Counted from the first letter of the stretch, positions 51,434 to 60,243 are shown. The stretch is DNA of 64,000 nucleotides from Nocardioides ferulae (GCF_003660455.1 NZ_QZVR01000007.1:124001-188000); one strand, 5' to 3'. A program made the numbers and translations. The notes: generated by a model not told the origin, from the letters alone.

Positions 51434-52297
51434 TCAGTCGGCGGGGACCTCGTCCGCCGAGACGACCGGCACCGAGAAGGACCATCCCCACTCCGAGCCG
51501 GGGACCGGGTCGCCCTTCTTGATCCCCTCCGCGCGGTCGGCCTTCGGCGCGGGCCGATAGCCGACGACCTCGATGCTCCAGGTGGTGCCGACGTACTCCT
51601 CGCCCGGGGTGAACTCCAGGATCGGGGCGTCGGTCCCGATGCGGAACGGCAGCGGGTAGTCGTCCTGCTCGTAGTAGCCGAAGCGATCGTCGCCGTCTTC
51701 GGTCCCGCGGAACCAGTCGACCCCGCTGGCGAAGCGCGTGCCCTCGGCCCACTCCCCCTCGAAGGTGATCCGGTGGGTGCGTCCGGCGACCAGGACCTCC
51801 TGGTCGCCGAGGGTGACTGTCTCCAGCCCCCCGAAGGTCGGGTGAGAGACCGGCTTGGGGATCCGGAACCGGCGCCAGTCGGTGGCGCGGGTGATCTTGC
51901 CGCGCTTGAGCTCCTGGATCCGGAACCGGTAGGTCTTGCCGTGCTCGAAGCCCGCCTGGTCCTGGGACACGGAGGCGTAGCCGGACCAACCGGCGGGCAC
52001 CGTCGGCCCGCCCTTGACCTGGAGTTTGTACGTGAAGCCCTCGCGGCCACCGTCGAAGCTGACCGAGACCACCCGCCAGCCCCAGAGGTAGCCGGCTCCG
52101 CCGCACTCGCAGCTCAGGTCGACGTCGGTGATCTTGAGCTTCTTCACGGCCCGGTCCGCCCCGGCGTCCGCCGCCGGCGCACCTGGCGACGCGGCCGTGG
52201 GCACCGTCCAGGCCAGCGACGCGGCCAGCGCCACTACCAGCGATAGGACCAGGCCGAGCAGGCCCCGGTGTCGTCGTCGCGTCGTCGAGCCGCTCAT
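51434..52297 (-). CDS. Hypothetical secreted protein
   Basis: ATG 52297 is preceded by a strong ribosome site (GGGAGGGG) and gives 287 residues. A signal peptide (GLLGLVLSLVVALAASLAWT, about 12-31) with basic start (TTRRRHR) precedes a beta-rich mature domain. Segments such as DVDLSCECGGAGYLWGWRVV and EGFTYKLQVKGGPTV look like an Ig-like or fibronectin-like fold. A CEC motif near residue 62 has the only cysteines. I do not recognise the family. Confidence 0.78.
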   Translation of the reverse strand: MSGSTTRRRHRGLLGLVLSLVVALAASLAWTVPTAASPGAPAADAGADRAVKKLKITDVDLSCECGGAGYLWGWRVVSVSFDGGREGFTYKLQVKGGPTVPAGWSGYASVSQDQAGFEHGKTYRFRIQELKRGKITRATDWRRFRIPKPVSHPTFGGLETVTLGDQEVLVAGRTHRITFEGEWAEGTRFASGVDWFRGTEDGDDRFGYYEQDDYPLPFRIGTDAPILEFTPGEEYVGTTWSIEVVGYRPAPKADRAEGIKKGDPVPGSEWGWSFSVPVVSADEVPAD

Positions 52298-52426
52298 GAT
52301 CACCCCTCCCGCGCCGGAGGCTCCGGCCGCGGCAGCAGTCCACCAGGGCCGACGGCGTCTGGGGCCAGGAACGGCGACACCCAGCTGTCCGGGATTGTCC
52401 GGACTCGCCCGGTCCGGGCCGATTCT

Positions 52427-52458
52427 GGCCGGTCCAGGCCGGTCCAGGCCGGTTCAGG
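52427..52458. repeat. Tandem 10-bp repeat between convergent or adjacent gene ends
   Basis: The unit GGCCGGTCCA occurs at 52427-52436 and 52437-52446, with a third copy GGCCGGTTCA at 52447-52456. Related imperfect units precede it (from about 52400). The repeat reaches into the last codons of the MarR gene. It may act as a termination or spacing element; function is unknown. Confidence 0.6.
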
Positions 52459-52969
52459 TCCCCTGCGGCCCACCGATGTCGAGCAGGCCGCGCTCCATCT
52501 CGTCGGTGAGCGCGCGCAGGAACGTGACCAGGTGCGGCCGGGCCTCGGCCGGCACCTGGGCCGCGAGGCGGCGCATCCGCTCGTGCATGTCGCCGAGGTG
52601 CTCCTGGACCTCCTCCCGCGCGTGCTGGGTCGCGGTCACCACGACCGAGCGCCGGTCGCGGGGGTGGGGCGAGCGCTGGAGATGGCCGGAGGTGACCAGG
52701 CGGTCGATCAGCGTGGTGGTGGAGGCGGTGGAGATGCCGAGGGCGTCGGCGAGCCGGCGGGGAGTCGTGAAGCCCTCGGCGTCCTGGGCGTCGATGACGT
52801 GCCGCAACGCCTGGAGGTCGGTCAGGTTCATGTGCATCGAGGCGCCCAGCCGCCGGCGCATGTCGCGGTCGGCGCGTACCAGGTCGCGCACGGCCCGCAG
52901 CAGCTCCCGCTCCGCGACGGTGTAACCCGCGGTCATCCGGGAACTGCTCTGGACAGGACCATCAGTCAT
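52454..52969 (-). CDS. MarR family regulator, probable CrtR of the carotenoid cluster
   Basis: ATG 52969 gives 171 residues. The winged-helix core is evident: NLTDLQALRHVIDAQ (about 48-62), RRLADALGISTASTTTLIDR (about 71-90) and wing SPHPRDRRSVVVTATQHARE (about 99-118), the DR-bearing MarR wing. It is transcribed divergently from idi-crtE. In Corynebacterium glutamicum the MarR protein CrtR is placed the same way and represses the crt operon until isoprenoid pyrophosphates bind it. The orthology is inferred from position and family. Confidence 0.92.
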   Translation of the reverse strand: MTDGPVQSSSRMTAGYTVAERELLRAVRDLVRADRDMRRRLGASMHMNLTDLQALRHVIDAQDAEGFTTPRRLADALGISTASTTTLIDRLVTSGHLQRSPHPRDRRSVVVTATQHAREEVQEHLGDMHERMRRLAAQVPAEARPHLVTFLRALTDEMERGLLDIGGPQGT

Positions 52970-53043
52970 GGGGTTACTCTAGTCCCCTAGTTACTAGTTT
53001 ATCTAGCAATCCCACTCGGGTGGCCGCTCCGAATGAAGGTGCC
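52970..53043. promoter_or_regulatory. Divergent promoter/operator of the MarR gene and the crt operon, four CTAG sites
   Basis: Four CTAG tetranucleotides occur at 52979, 52987, 52994 and 53003. The middle two form the perfect palindrome CTAGTTACTAG (52987-52997). The stretch is AT-rich compared with its surroundings, and lies 10-35 bp from the MarR start and 38-65 bp from the idi start, so it probably contains both promoters and the MarR operator. Confidence 0.65.
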
Positions 53044-53679
53044 ATGACCCCCATGACCGACCGCGCGACCAGGAAGCCCCCCGCCGTGCCAGCAGCAGTG
53101 CCAGCAGCCACCGACGACCTGGTGGTGCTCCTCGACGACGCCGGCCAGCCCAGCGGCACCGCCCCGCGAGCGACCGTGCACACCGCCGACACCCCCCTGC
53201 ACCTGGCGTTCTCGTGCTACCTCTTCGACCCGGCCGGGCGCCTGCTGCTCACCCGGCGCGCGGTCACCAAGCGCACCTGGCCCGGCGTGTGGACCAACTC
53301 CTTCTGCGGCCACCCGCGCCCCGGCGAGGACACCGTGGCCGCCCTGCACCGCTACGCCGCCCACGAGCTCGGGGTCACCGTCACCGGCGTGACCTGCCTG
53401 CTGCCCCGTTTCCGCTACCGCGCCGTCGACCCGGGCGGCATCGTCGAGAACGAGATCTGCCCGGTGTACGCCGCGCACACCGGCGAGCAGCCCCGGCCGC
53501 ACGCCGACGAGGTCGCCGAGACCCGCTGGGTGGAGCTCGACGAGCTCCGCGTCCTGGTCGGCCTGGCGCCCTGGGCGCTCAGCCCGTGGCTGGTGGAGCA
53601 GGTCGGCGAGGTCGAGGCCTCCACCGACGGCTGGGCACCGGCCCGGGTCACCCGGGCCGCCCGAGGCGGTGACCGATGA
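53044..53679 (+). CDS. idi: Isopentenyl-diphosphate delta-isomerase, type 1
   Basis: ATG 53044 gives 211 residues. The Nudix-related IDI fold shows the catalytic cysteine in WTNSFCGHPRPG (about 84-95) and glutamate in VENEICPVYAA (about 138-148), with the metal-binding residues in HLAFSCYLFD. It interconverts IPP and DMAPP, feeding isoprenoid synthesis. It is the first gene of the rightward carotenoid operon and its stop overlaps the crtE start by 4 bp. Confidence 0.95.
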   Translation: MTPMTDRATRKPPAVPAAVPAATDDLVVLLDDAGQPSGTAPRATVHTADTPLHLAFSCYLFDPAGRLLLTRRAVTKRTWPGVWTNSFCGHPRPGEDTVAALHRYAAHELGVTVTGVTCLLPRFRYRAVDPGGIVENEICPVYAAHTGEQPRPHADEVAETRWVELDELRVLVGLAPWALSPWLVEQVGEVEASTDGWAPARVTRAARGGDR

Positions 53680-54755
53680 TCGGCCCGGCGACCCTTCCGC
53701 GGCCGCGCCACGCCACCGCCGACTGGGTGCAGGCGGCCCTGGATCGTCAGCTCGCCCGGGGTGCCAGGGCAGGCGGTGAGCACTACCGGCTGCTGCTCGA
53801 GGCCCTGTCCGAGGCCAGCTCCGGCGGCAAGCGGCTGCGTCCGCAGCTGGTGCTGACCTCGTTCCGCGCCATGGGCGGCGAGCTGGAGCGCGAGCGGCCC
53901 CCGGCCGAGGTGGCCGCGGTGGCGGCGGCGGTCGAGCTGCTGCACACCGCCTTCGTCATCCACGACGACGTGCTCGACGGCGACGACGTGCGCCGGGGCC
54001 GCCCCAGCGCGCCCGGACGCTTCCTCGCCGACGCCGAGGCCTCCGGCTGCGCGCCCGCGCAGGCCCGGGCCTACGCCACGGCCGGCGCGGTGCTCACCGG
54101 CGACCTCGCCCTGGCCGGCGCCCTCCGCGCCGTCGCCACCTGCGGGGCGCCTCCCGAGGTGGTCGCCCGCCTCCTGGACCTCTTCGAGCACGCCGTGCAG
54201 GTCTCCGCCGCCGGCGAGCTCGCCGACATCCGCTTCGGCCTCGGGCTCGAGGTGCCGACCCTGGCCGAGGCGCTGACGATGGAGGAGCACAAGACCGCCG
54301 TCTACTCCTTCGCGCTGCCGATGCAGTGCGGCGCGGTCCTGGCCGGTGCCGACGAGTCCGTGGTGGCGTCCCTGGGCCTGGTCGGCCGGCAGCTCGGCCT
54401 GGCCTTCCAGCTCTACGACGACCTTCTCGGCACGTTCGGCGACCCGGCCCGCACCGGCAAGAGCGCGGGCGGCGACCTGCGCGAGGGCAAGCAGACCCCG
54501 CTGGTGGTGCACGCCCGGACGAGCGACCACTGGCCGGAGATCGCCGCCCACCTGGGCGATCCCGACCTCACCGAGGAGCAGGCGGCCGCGGTCCGTGAGA
54601 CGCTCGAGGCGTCGGGATCGCGCGCGTTCGTGCAGGCGCTCGCCGCGGGGTACCTCCAGGCCGCCCTGGCCCAGGCCGCCGGCCTGGGCCTGGACCTGGC
54701 CGACGTGCCGGGGCTGGGGCAGTTGCTGACAGTGGATGACGAGGGGGCAGCATGA
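53676..54755 (+). CDS. crtE: Geranylgeranyl diphosphate synthase
   Basis: This 359-residue trans-prenyltransferase has the first aspartate-rich motif in HDDVLDGDDVRRGRPS (about 93-108) and the second in YDDLLGTFGDPARTGKSAGG (about 248-267). GKRLRPQLVLTS (about 50-61) is the usual substrate-binding GKxxR. Extra residues between the aspartates of motif one (DDVLDGDD) fit a short-chain GGPP synthase. It builds the C20 precursor for phytoene. Overlaps idi and crtB by 4 bp each. Confidence 0.94.
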   Translation: MIGPATLPRPRHATADWVQAALDRQLARGARAGGEHYRLLLEALSEASSGGKRLRPQLVLTSFRAMGGELERERPPAEVAAVAAAVELLHTAFVIHDDVLDGDDVRRGRPSAPGRFLADAEASGCAPAQARAYATAGAVLTGDLALAGALRAVATCGAPPEVVARLLDLFEHAVQVSAAGELADIRFGLGLEVPTLAEALTMEEHKTAVYSFALPMQCGAVLAGADESVVASLGLVGRQLGLAFQLYDDLLGTFGDPARTGKSAGGDLREGKQTPLVVHARTSDHWPEIAAHLGDPDLTEEQAAAVRETLEASGSRAFVQALAAGYLQAALAQAAGLGLDLADVPGLGQLLTVDDEGAA

Positions 54756-55669
54756 GCGCGTTGGACGCCGACCGGGAGCCGCGGCTGGCCACGGCCGCCC
54801 CTCCGCCCGCCCCGGAGGCGCCGCACCTCCTCTACGACCGGGTCGCCGAGGCCAGCGCCGCCCTGGTGATCGGCCACTACTCGACGTCGTTCGGCATGGC
54901 CTGCCGGCTGCTGCGCGAGCCGGTGCGCACCCACGTGCGCAACATCTACGCGCTGGTGCGGGTGGCCGACGAGCTCGTCGACGCCCCCCGCCCCGACGGC
55001 AGCCGGGCCACCCAGGCGCGGCTGCTCGACGCCCTCGAGGCGGACGCCGTCGCCGCGCTGCGCACCGGCCACAGCGCCAACCTGGTCGTGCACGCGTTCG
55101 CGCGCTCCGCCCGTGCCTGCGGCATCGGCCCCGAGCTGCTCTCCCCGTTCTTCGAGTCGATGCGCACCGACCTGTTCCGCGCCGAGCACGACCAGGCCAG
55201 CTTCGACCGCTACGTGCACGGCTCCGCCGAGGTGGTCGGGCTGATGTGCCTGCGCGCGTTCCTGGTCGGCCGGCCGGGCGCCGACGCGGCGTACGACGCC
55301 TTGGCGCCGGGGGCGCGCCGGCTCGGCGCGGCCTTCCAGAAGATCAACTTCCTGCGCGACCTGGGCGCCGACGCCAACGGGCTGGGTCGCCGCTACTTCC
55401 CCGGTGTCGACCCGCACGCCTTCGACGACGCCGTGCGCGACCGGCTGCTCGACGACATCGACGCCGACCTCGCGGTGTCCGCGGTCGCGGTGGCCCTGCT
55501 GCCGGCCGACAGCCGGCGCGCGGTGTGGCTGGCCCACGGTCTGTTCGCGGAGCTGTCGCGGCGGATGCGCCGGATCCCGGCCGACCAGCTGCGCGGACAG
55601 CGGGTGCGGGTGCCCGACCCCGTGAAGGCCCGGGTGCTGGCCCGCTCCCTGCTGCGGACGTCCCGGTGA
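54752..55669 (+). CDS. crtB: Phytoene synthase
   Basis: This 305-residue protein starts at ATG 54752. The two aspartate-rich sites of squalene/phytoene synthases are in VRVADELVDAPR (DxxxD, about 70-81) and INFLRDLGADANGLGRRYF (about 199-217), and YSTSFGMACRLL lies near the N terminus (about 44-55). It condenses two GGPP into phytoene. Start and end overlap neighbours by 4 bp. Confidence 0.95.
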   Translation: MSALDADREPRLATAAPPPAPEAPHLLYDRVAEASAALVIGHYSTSFGMACRLLREPVRTHVRNIYALVRVADELVDAPRPDGSRATQARLLDALEADAVAALRTGHSANLVVHAFARSARACGIGPELLSPFFESMRTDLFRAEHDQASFDRYVHGSAEVVGLMCLRAFLVGRPGADAAYDALAPGARRLGAAFQKINFLRDLGADANGLGRRYFPGVDPHAFDDAVRDRLLDDIDADLAVSAVAVALLPADSRRAVWLAHGLFAELSRRMRRIPADQLRGQRVRVPDPVKARVLARSLLRTSR

Positions 55670-57327
55670 CCGGCCACGACGGGGCCGGGCGCGAGGGCGC
55701 CGGCCGCCGCGCGGCGGTGGTCGGCGGCGGCATCTCCGGCCTGGCCACCGCCGCCCTGCTGGCCCGCGACGGCTGGACGGTCGACCTGCTCGAGCAGCGC
55801 GACGAGCTCGGTGGACGCGCCGGCAGCTGGGCGGCCGACGGCTTCCGCTTCGACACCGGCCCCTCGTGGTACCTCATGCCCGAGGTGTTCGACCACTTCT
55901 TCGCGATGCTCGGCACCAGCGCCGCCGAGCAGCTCGACCTCGAGCGCCTCGACCCGGGCTACCGGGTGTTCTTCGAGGGCGGCCGCACCGGGGCGACGGA
56001 CCCGGTCGACGTGCGCGCCGACCGCGCCGCGAACATCGCCCTGTTCGAGTCGCTCGAGCCCGGGGCGGGCGCCCGCCTCGACAGCTACCTCGACGGCGCC
56101 CGCGAGGCCTACGACCTCGCGGTGCGGCACTTCCTCTACACCAGCTTCGAGTCGCCAACCGCCCTGGCGCACCGCGAGGTGCTCACCCGGGCACCGCGGT
56201 TGCTCGGCCTGCTCACCCGCTCGCTGGAGTCCCACGTTGCCTCCCGGTTCGCCGACCCTCGACTGCGCCAGGTGCTCGGCTACCCGGCGGTCTTCCTCGG
56301 CTCCTCCCCCGACCGCACGCCGAGCATGTACCACCTGATGAGCTGGATGGACCTCGCCGACGGCGTCCTCTACCCCCAGGGCGGGTTCAGCCGGCTGGTG
56401 GAGGCGATCACCGACCTCGCGATCGGTGCGGGCGTGAAGGTCCGCACCGGCGCGACGGTGACCGCGATCGAGCACGCCCCGTTGGTCGGCGCCCGACGGC
56501 GCGGCCCTCGCGCACAGGCCCGCGGTGTCCGGTACGTCGACCGCGACGGGCAGCAGCACGTCGTCGAGGCCGACGTGGTGGTCGCCGCCGCCGACCTGCA
56601 CCACGTCGAGACCCAGCTGCTGCCCTCCGACCTGCAGACCTACCCGCAGCGCTGGTGGGACGGCCGCGACGCCGGCCCCGGCGCGGTGCTGGCCTATCTC
56701 GGCGTCCGCGGCCGCGTCCCCGAGCTGGCCCACCACTCGCTGTTCTTCACCCGCGACTGGGAGCAGAACTTCGGCGACGTGTTCGGCCGCGACGGTCGTC
56801 CGGCGCGGGTGCCGCAGCCGGCGTCGGCGTACGTCTGCCGCCCCTCGGCGACCGACCCCACGGTCGCGCCCGACGGCGACGAGAACCTCTTCGTCCTGGT
56901 GCCGGTGCCGGCCGACGTGGCCATCGGCCGCGGCGGCGTCGACGGCGCCGGCGACCCGATGGTCGAGAAGGCCGCCGACGCCGCGATCGCCCAGGTCGCC
57001 GAGTGGGCAGGCGTTCCCGACCTGGCCGAGCGGGTCGTGGTGCGCCGCACGGTCGGCCCCGGCGACTTCGCGGCCGACCTGAACGCCTGGTCCGGCGGGG
57101 CGCTCGGCCCCGGCCACGTGCTGCGGCAGAGCGCGTTCCTGCGGGCCGGCAACGTCTCGCGACGGGTGGCGGGGCTCTATTACGCCGGCTCGAGCACGAT
57201 CCCGGGCATCGGCCTGCCGATGTGCCTGATCAGCGCCGAGCTGGTGCTCAAGCGGCTGCGCGGCGACCGCACCACCGGGCCGCTGCCCGAGCCGGCCCGG
57301 CCGGGGCGGACGGGGCGGACGGGGTGA
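55666..57327 (+). CDS. crtI: Phytoene desaturase
   Basis: GTG 55666 overlaps the crtB stop by 4 bp and gives 553 residues. The FAD-binding Rossmann motif is AAVVGGGISGLATAALLARD (about 16-35), followed by DLLEQRDELGGRAGSW, and the C-terminal flavin signature is YYAGSSTIPGIGLPMCLISA (about 505-524). CrtI introduces four double bonds into phytoene to give lycopene. Its stop overlaps crtYe by 4 bp. Confidence 0.96.
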   Translation: MTGHDGAGREGAGRRAAVVGGGISGLATAALLARDGWTVDLLEQRDELGGRAGSWAADGFRFDTGPSWYLMPEVFDHFFAMLGTSAAEQLDLERLDPGYRVFFEGGRTGATDPVDVRADRAANIALFESLEPGAGARLDSYLDGAREAYDLAVRHFLYTSFESPTALAHREVLTRAPRLLGLLTRSLESHVASRFADPRLRQVLGYPAVFLGSSPDRTPSMYHLMSWMDLADGVLYPQGGFSRLVEAITDLAIGAGVKVRTGATVTAIEHAPLVGARRRGPRAQARGVRYVDRDGQQHVVEADVVVAAADLHHVETQLLPSDLQTYPQRWWDGRDAGPGAVLAYLGVRGRVPELAHHSLFFTRDWEQNFGDVFGRDGRPARVPQPASAYVCRPSATDPTVAPDGDENLFVLVPVPADVAIGRGGVDGAGDPMVEKAADAAIAQVAEWAGVPDLAERVVVRRTVGPGDFAADLNAWSGGALGPGHVLRQSAFLRAGNVSRRVAGLYYAGSSTIPGIGLPMCLISAELVLKRLRGDRTTGPLPEPARPGRTGRTG

Positions 57328-57677
57328 GCTGGCTCTACCTCTCCTCGGTGGTCGCCTCGACGCTGTGCATGGGGCTGGTCGACCACCGCTGGCGGCTGTT
57401 CCTGTTCCGTCGGCCGGGCCGCGCGCTGGTGGTGCTGGCCGCCGGGTTCGTGTGGTTCCTGGGGTGGGACCTCGCCGCGATCGCGTTCGACCTCTACAGC
57501 CGCGGCGAGTCCCCGGCGATGACCGGCATCGAGGTCGCCCACGAGCTGCCGATCGAGGAGCTCTTCTTCATCGTGTTCCTCTGCTACCTCACGATGGTGC
57601 TGCACGGCCTGGTCGCGATGCTGTTGGAGCGTCGGGCGGCGCCGTCGGCCCGCGAGCCGCAGGAGGCGAGCCGATGA
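57324..57677 (+). CDS. crtYe: C50 carotenoid cyclase subunit CrtYe
   Basis: GTG 57324 gives a 117-residue membrane protein with three helices: SWLYLSSVVASTLCMGLVD, ALVVLAAGFVWFLGWDLAAI and the stretch ELFFIVFLCYLTMVLHGLVA. The sequence has the HExx-like HELPIEELFF region and PxE of heterodimeric lycopene cyclases (crtYe type). With CrtYf it cyclises the prenylated ends of flavuxanthin-like intermediates. Its order between crtI and crtYf matches Corynebacterium and Micrococcus clusters. Confidence 0.9.
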   Translation: MSWLYLSSVVASTLCMGLVDHRWRLFLFRRPGRALVVLAAGFVWFLGWDLAAIAFDLYSRGESPAMTGIEVAHELPIEELFFIVFLCYLTMVLHGLVAMLLERRAAPSAREPQEASR

Positions 57678-57979
57678 CCTACCCCGCTCTCGCCGGCCTG
57701 TTCCTGCTGGGTGCCCTGCTGGTGCTCGCCGCGGTCGCGTCCGCGCTCCGGCCGGGACGCCGCTGGTGGGGCGCGACCCTGGTGACCGCCGCCGCGCTGG
57801 TGGTCCTGACCGCGGTCTTCGACAACGTGATGATCGCCGCCGACCTGTTCCGCTTCGACGAGGACGCCCTCTCCGGCGTCCACCTCGGCCTGGCGCCGGT
57901 GGAGGACTTCGCCTGGCCGCTGGCGTCGGTCGCGCTGCTGCCGGCGCTGTGGCTGCTGCTCGGGAGGCGGGATCGGTGA
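57674..57979 (+). CDS. crtYf: C50 carotenoid cyclase subunit CrtYf
   Basis: ATG 57674 gives 101 residues with three membrane segments (PALAGLFLLGALLVLAAVAS, WWGATLVTAAALVVLTAVFD and WPLASVALLPALWLLL). The cyclase signature FDNVMIAADLFRFDE (about 49-63) followed by HLGLAPVEDFAWPLA is typical of the lycopene cyclase domain. It acts with CrtYe. Both neighbours overlap it by 4 bp. Confidence 0.9.
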   Translation: MTYPALAGLFLLGALLVLAAVASALRPGRRWWGATLVTAAALVVLTAVFDNVMIAADLFRFDEDALSGVHLGLAPVEDFAWPLASVALLPALWLLLGRRDR

Positions 57980-58866
57980 CCGCCTCGACCCAGACCGGGT
58001 CCGTCCGCGGGTCGGTGGCCGGCCAGGTGCTGGCCTCGTCGCGGCCGCTGTCGTGGGTGAACACGGCCTACCCGTTCGGCGCGGCGTACCTCCTGGCCGG
58101 CGGCGGCCTCGACCTGGTGCTGGTGCTGGGCTGCTTCTACTTCCTGGTGCCCTACAACCTGTTGATGTACGGCGTGAACGACGTCTTCGACTACGAGTCC
58201 GACCTGCGCAACCCGCGCAAGGGCGGGGTCGAGGGGGTGGTGCTCGACCGTCGGGTGCACCGCACCACGATCGTCGCGGCCGCGGTGTCGATCCTTCCCT
58301 TCCTGGTGGCCCTGGCCCTGCTCGGCGACGCGGTGTCGAACGCGGTGCTGGCCGTCAGCGTGTTCGCGGTCATCGCCTACTCCGCGCCCCGGCTGCGGTT
58401 CAAGGAGCGGCCGTTCCTCGACTCGCTGACCTCGAGCACCCACTTCGTCAGCCCGGCCGTGTTCGGCCTGGCGCTGGCCGAAGGGGCCTTCGACGCCACG
58501 GCGCTCGCGGCGCTGGGCGGCTTCTTCGCCTGGGGCGTGGCCTCGCACGCGTTCGGGGCGGTGCAGGACATCGAGGCCGACCGGGCCGCCGACATCGGCT
58601 CGGTGGCGACCGTGCTGGGGGCCCGCGCCACCACCTGGTTCGCGCTGGTCTCCTACCTGGCCGCCGGCGGGCTGCTCGCCACGCTCGGCTGGCCGGCGGC
58701 GCTGGCCGCCCTGCTCACCCTGCCGTACGCCGCCAACGTGGCGCGGTTCCTGCACCTCACCGACGCCGAGTGCGAGCAGGCGAACGCCGGCTGGCGGCGC
58801 TTCCTGTGGCTGAACTACCTCACCGGGTTCCTGGTCACCCAGTTGTTCCTCTGGATGGCCCTCTGA
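57976..58866 (+). CDS. crtEb: Lycopene elongase, UbiA-type prenyltransferase
   Basis: GTG 57976 gives 296 residues with about seven to nine membrane helices. The UbiA motifs are NDVFDYESD (about 68-76) and DIEADRAAD (about 198-206), the two Mg-diphosphate-binding sites. In C50 carotenoid pathways CrtEb adds two C5 units to lycopene, giving flavuxanthin or nonaflavuxanthin, which CrtYe/Yf then cyclise. It is the last gene of the operon, 10 bp before the convergent glycosyltransferase. Confidence 0.93.
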   Translation: MTASTQTGSVRGSVAGQVLASSRPLSWVNTAYPFGAAYLLAGGGLDLVLVLGCFYFLVPYNLLMYGVNDVFDYESDLRNPRKGGVEGVVLDRRVHRTTIVAAAVSILPFLVALALLGDAVSNAVLAVSVFAVIAYSAPRLRFKERPFLDSLTSSTHFVSPAVFGLALAEGAFDATALAALGGFFAWGVASHAFGAVQDIEADRAADIGSVATVLGARATTWFALVSYLAAGGLLATLGWPAALAALLTLPYAANVARFLHLTDAECEQANAGWRRFLWLNYLTGFLVTQLFLWMAL

Positions 58867-58876
58867 CGCCGAGCCG

Positions 58877-59656
58877 TCACTGATTCCCGCCTTTTCGCAG
58901 CGTGTCGGGGAACGATCGACGACTCGATCGCCGGATCCGCTGCTGCCACCGCTCCCACGGCGGCTGCAGCGTCCAGTTCAGCCGAAGCGTGGTGACGGCA
59001 CGGGCGAACCGGCGCCGCAGCTGGCTCGCGCCGCGCACCGACCGCGCCGAGACGCCCACCCGCAGCCGCGGGTCGAACCGGATGCGGGCGCTCGGGCCGA
59101 GCACGAACGCGAGGTCCATGTCGTCGTGCACGTCGGCGTCGCGGTGCACGTCGTCGCTCACCGCGAGCCAGCTGCTGCGGCGCAGCGCCATGCTCGAGCC
59201 CCACAGCGGCCGGTGGCCGAGCGCCAGGTGGCTGAGCAGGTAGTAGGAGCCGAGGTAGACCGCCTCGAGACCCCACCTCAGCACCGGCGGCACGTCGCGG
59301 AACCAGCCGGTGCCGGTCACCGCGTCGACCTCGGGGTCGGCCAGCGTGCGGGCGATCCGCTCCACCCACCGCCGCGGCGGCACCGAGTCGGCGTCGCAGC
59401 GGGCGATCACCTCGCCGCACGCCGCGTCGTAGCCGGTCGCGGCGGCCGACGGGATGCCGACCCGGTCCTCGACCACGACCCGGGCGCCGAACGAGCGGGC
59501 CACCGCCGCCGAGTCGTCCACCGAGGCGTTGTCGACGACCACGACCTCCAGTGGCGGCACGCTCTGGCGGGCCAGCGCCTCCAGGCAGGCCCGCAGCAGC
59601 TCCGCGTCGTCGCGCACCGGGATCACCACCGACACGCTGGGCAGGGCTCCGTTCAC
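58877..59656 (-). CDS. GT2 family glycosyltransferase
   Basis: GTG 59656 overlaps the stop of the membrane protein gene by 4 bp and gives 259 residues. The GT-A fold begins SVSVVIPVRDDAELLRACLE (about 7-26), with VVVVDNASVDDSAAVA (about 38-53) and the metal-binding RCDADSVPP (about 88-96). Donor and acceptor are unknown. Convergent with the crt operon, it may glycosylate the carotenoid, as GTs next to C50 clusters do elsewhere, but the strand and pairing with the membrane protein argue for caution. Confidence 0.88.
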   Translation of the reverse strand: MNGALPSVSVVIPVRDDAELLRACLEALARQSVPPLEVVVVDNASVDDSAAVARSFGARVVVEDRVGIPSAAATGYDAACGEVIARCDADSVPPRRWVERIARTLADPEVDAVTGTGWFRDVPPVLRWGLEAVYLGSYYLLSHLALGHRPLWGSSMALRRSSWLAVSDDVHRDADVHDDMDLAFVLGPSARIRFDPRLRVGVSARSVRGASQLRRRFARAVTTLRLNWTLQPPWERWQQRIRRSSRRSFPDTLRKGGNQ

Positions 59657-60243
59657 CGGCGTTCGCCCGCCAGCAGCGCCCCGCGGGCCAGGATCAGCCC
59701 GGCGACCACGGCCCCGAGCAGGCCCGCGGCGAGGTCGCCCATGGTGTCGGCGTAGCCCACCTGGATGCGGTCGTCGAGATAGGTGTGGCCACCCCACTCG
59801 CCGAGCTCCCAGAGCACTGCCAACGCCAGGCCGAGCGCCACGGTCACCAGACCGCCGCCGAGCCGGGCACGAGGCAGCCTCGGCTCGTCGACAGCGGGGA
59901 GCGCCCCGACCCGCACCAGCGCGAAGTGCACCACGGCTGCGACCAGTCCGGTCGCGGCAACGTGCACGACGACGTCGAGCCAGGGCACCGCGGCGTACCA
60001 GTCGAGCTGGGCCGCCCAGGCGGCGAACACGATGCTCACCGAGTACGCCGCGTCGAGCGCCGCGGACGCCCCGAGCGCGCGGGGGATCATCGAGCCGCCC
60101 AGCACCAGCATGAACAGCGCGAACCCGACGAACCCCCAGCCGAGCCCGCCCGCCACGACGCTGACCAGCGCCGCCAGCCGGACCGCGTCGGCCGGCACCA
60201 ACGGCACGCCGGGCGCGTGCTCGCCCGACGTCACGGCCGTCAC
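59653..60243 (-). CDS. Integral membrane protein, unknown function
   Basis: GTG 60243 gives 196 residues with about five helices, including LAALVSVVAGGLGWGFVGF, WLDVVVHVAATGLVAAVVHF and GGLVTVALGLALAVLWELGE. The polar element GHTYLDDRIQVGYADTMGDL (about 155-174) between helices resembles conserved loops of DUF2238-like membrane proteins (for example YjdF). No function is known. It overlaps the glutamate dehydrogenase stop and the GT2 start, so all three are likely one transcription unit. Confidence 0.8.
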   Translation of the reverse strand: MTAVTSGEHAPGVPLVPADAVRLAALVSVVAGGLGWGFVGFALFMLVLGGSMIPRALGASAALDAAYSVSIVFAAWAAQLDWYAAVPWLDVVVHVAATGLVAAVVHFALVRVGALPAVDEPRLPRARLGGGLVTVALGLALAVLWELGEWGGHTYLDDRIQVGYADTMGDLAAGLLGAVVAGLILARGALLAGERR

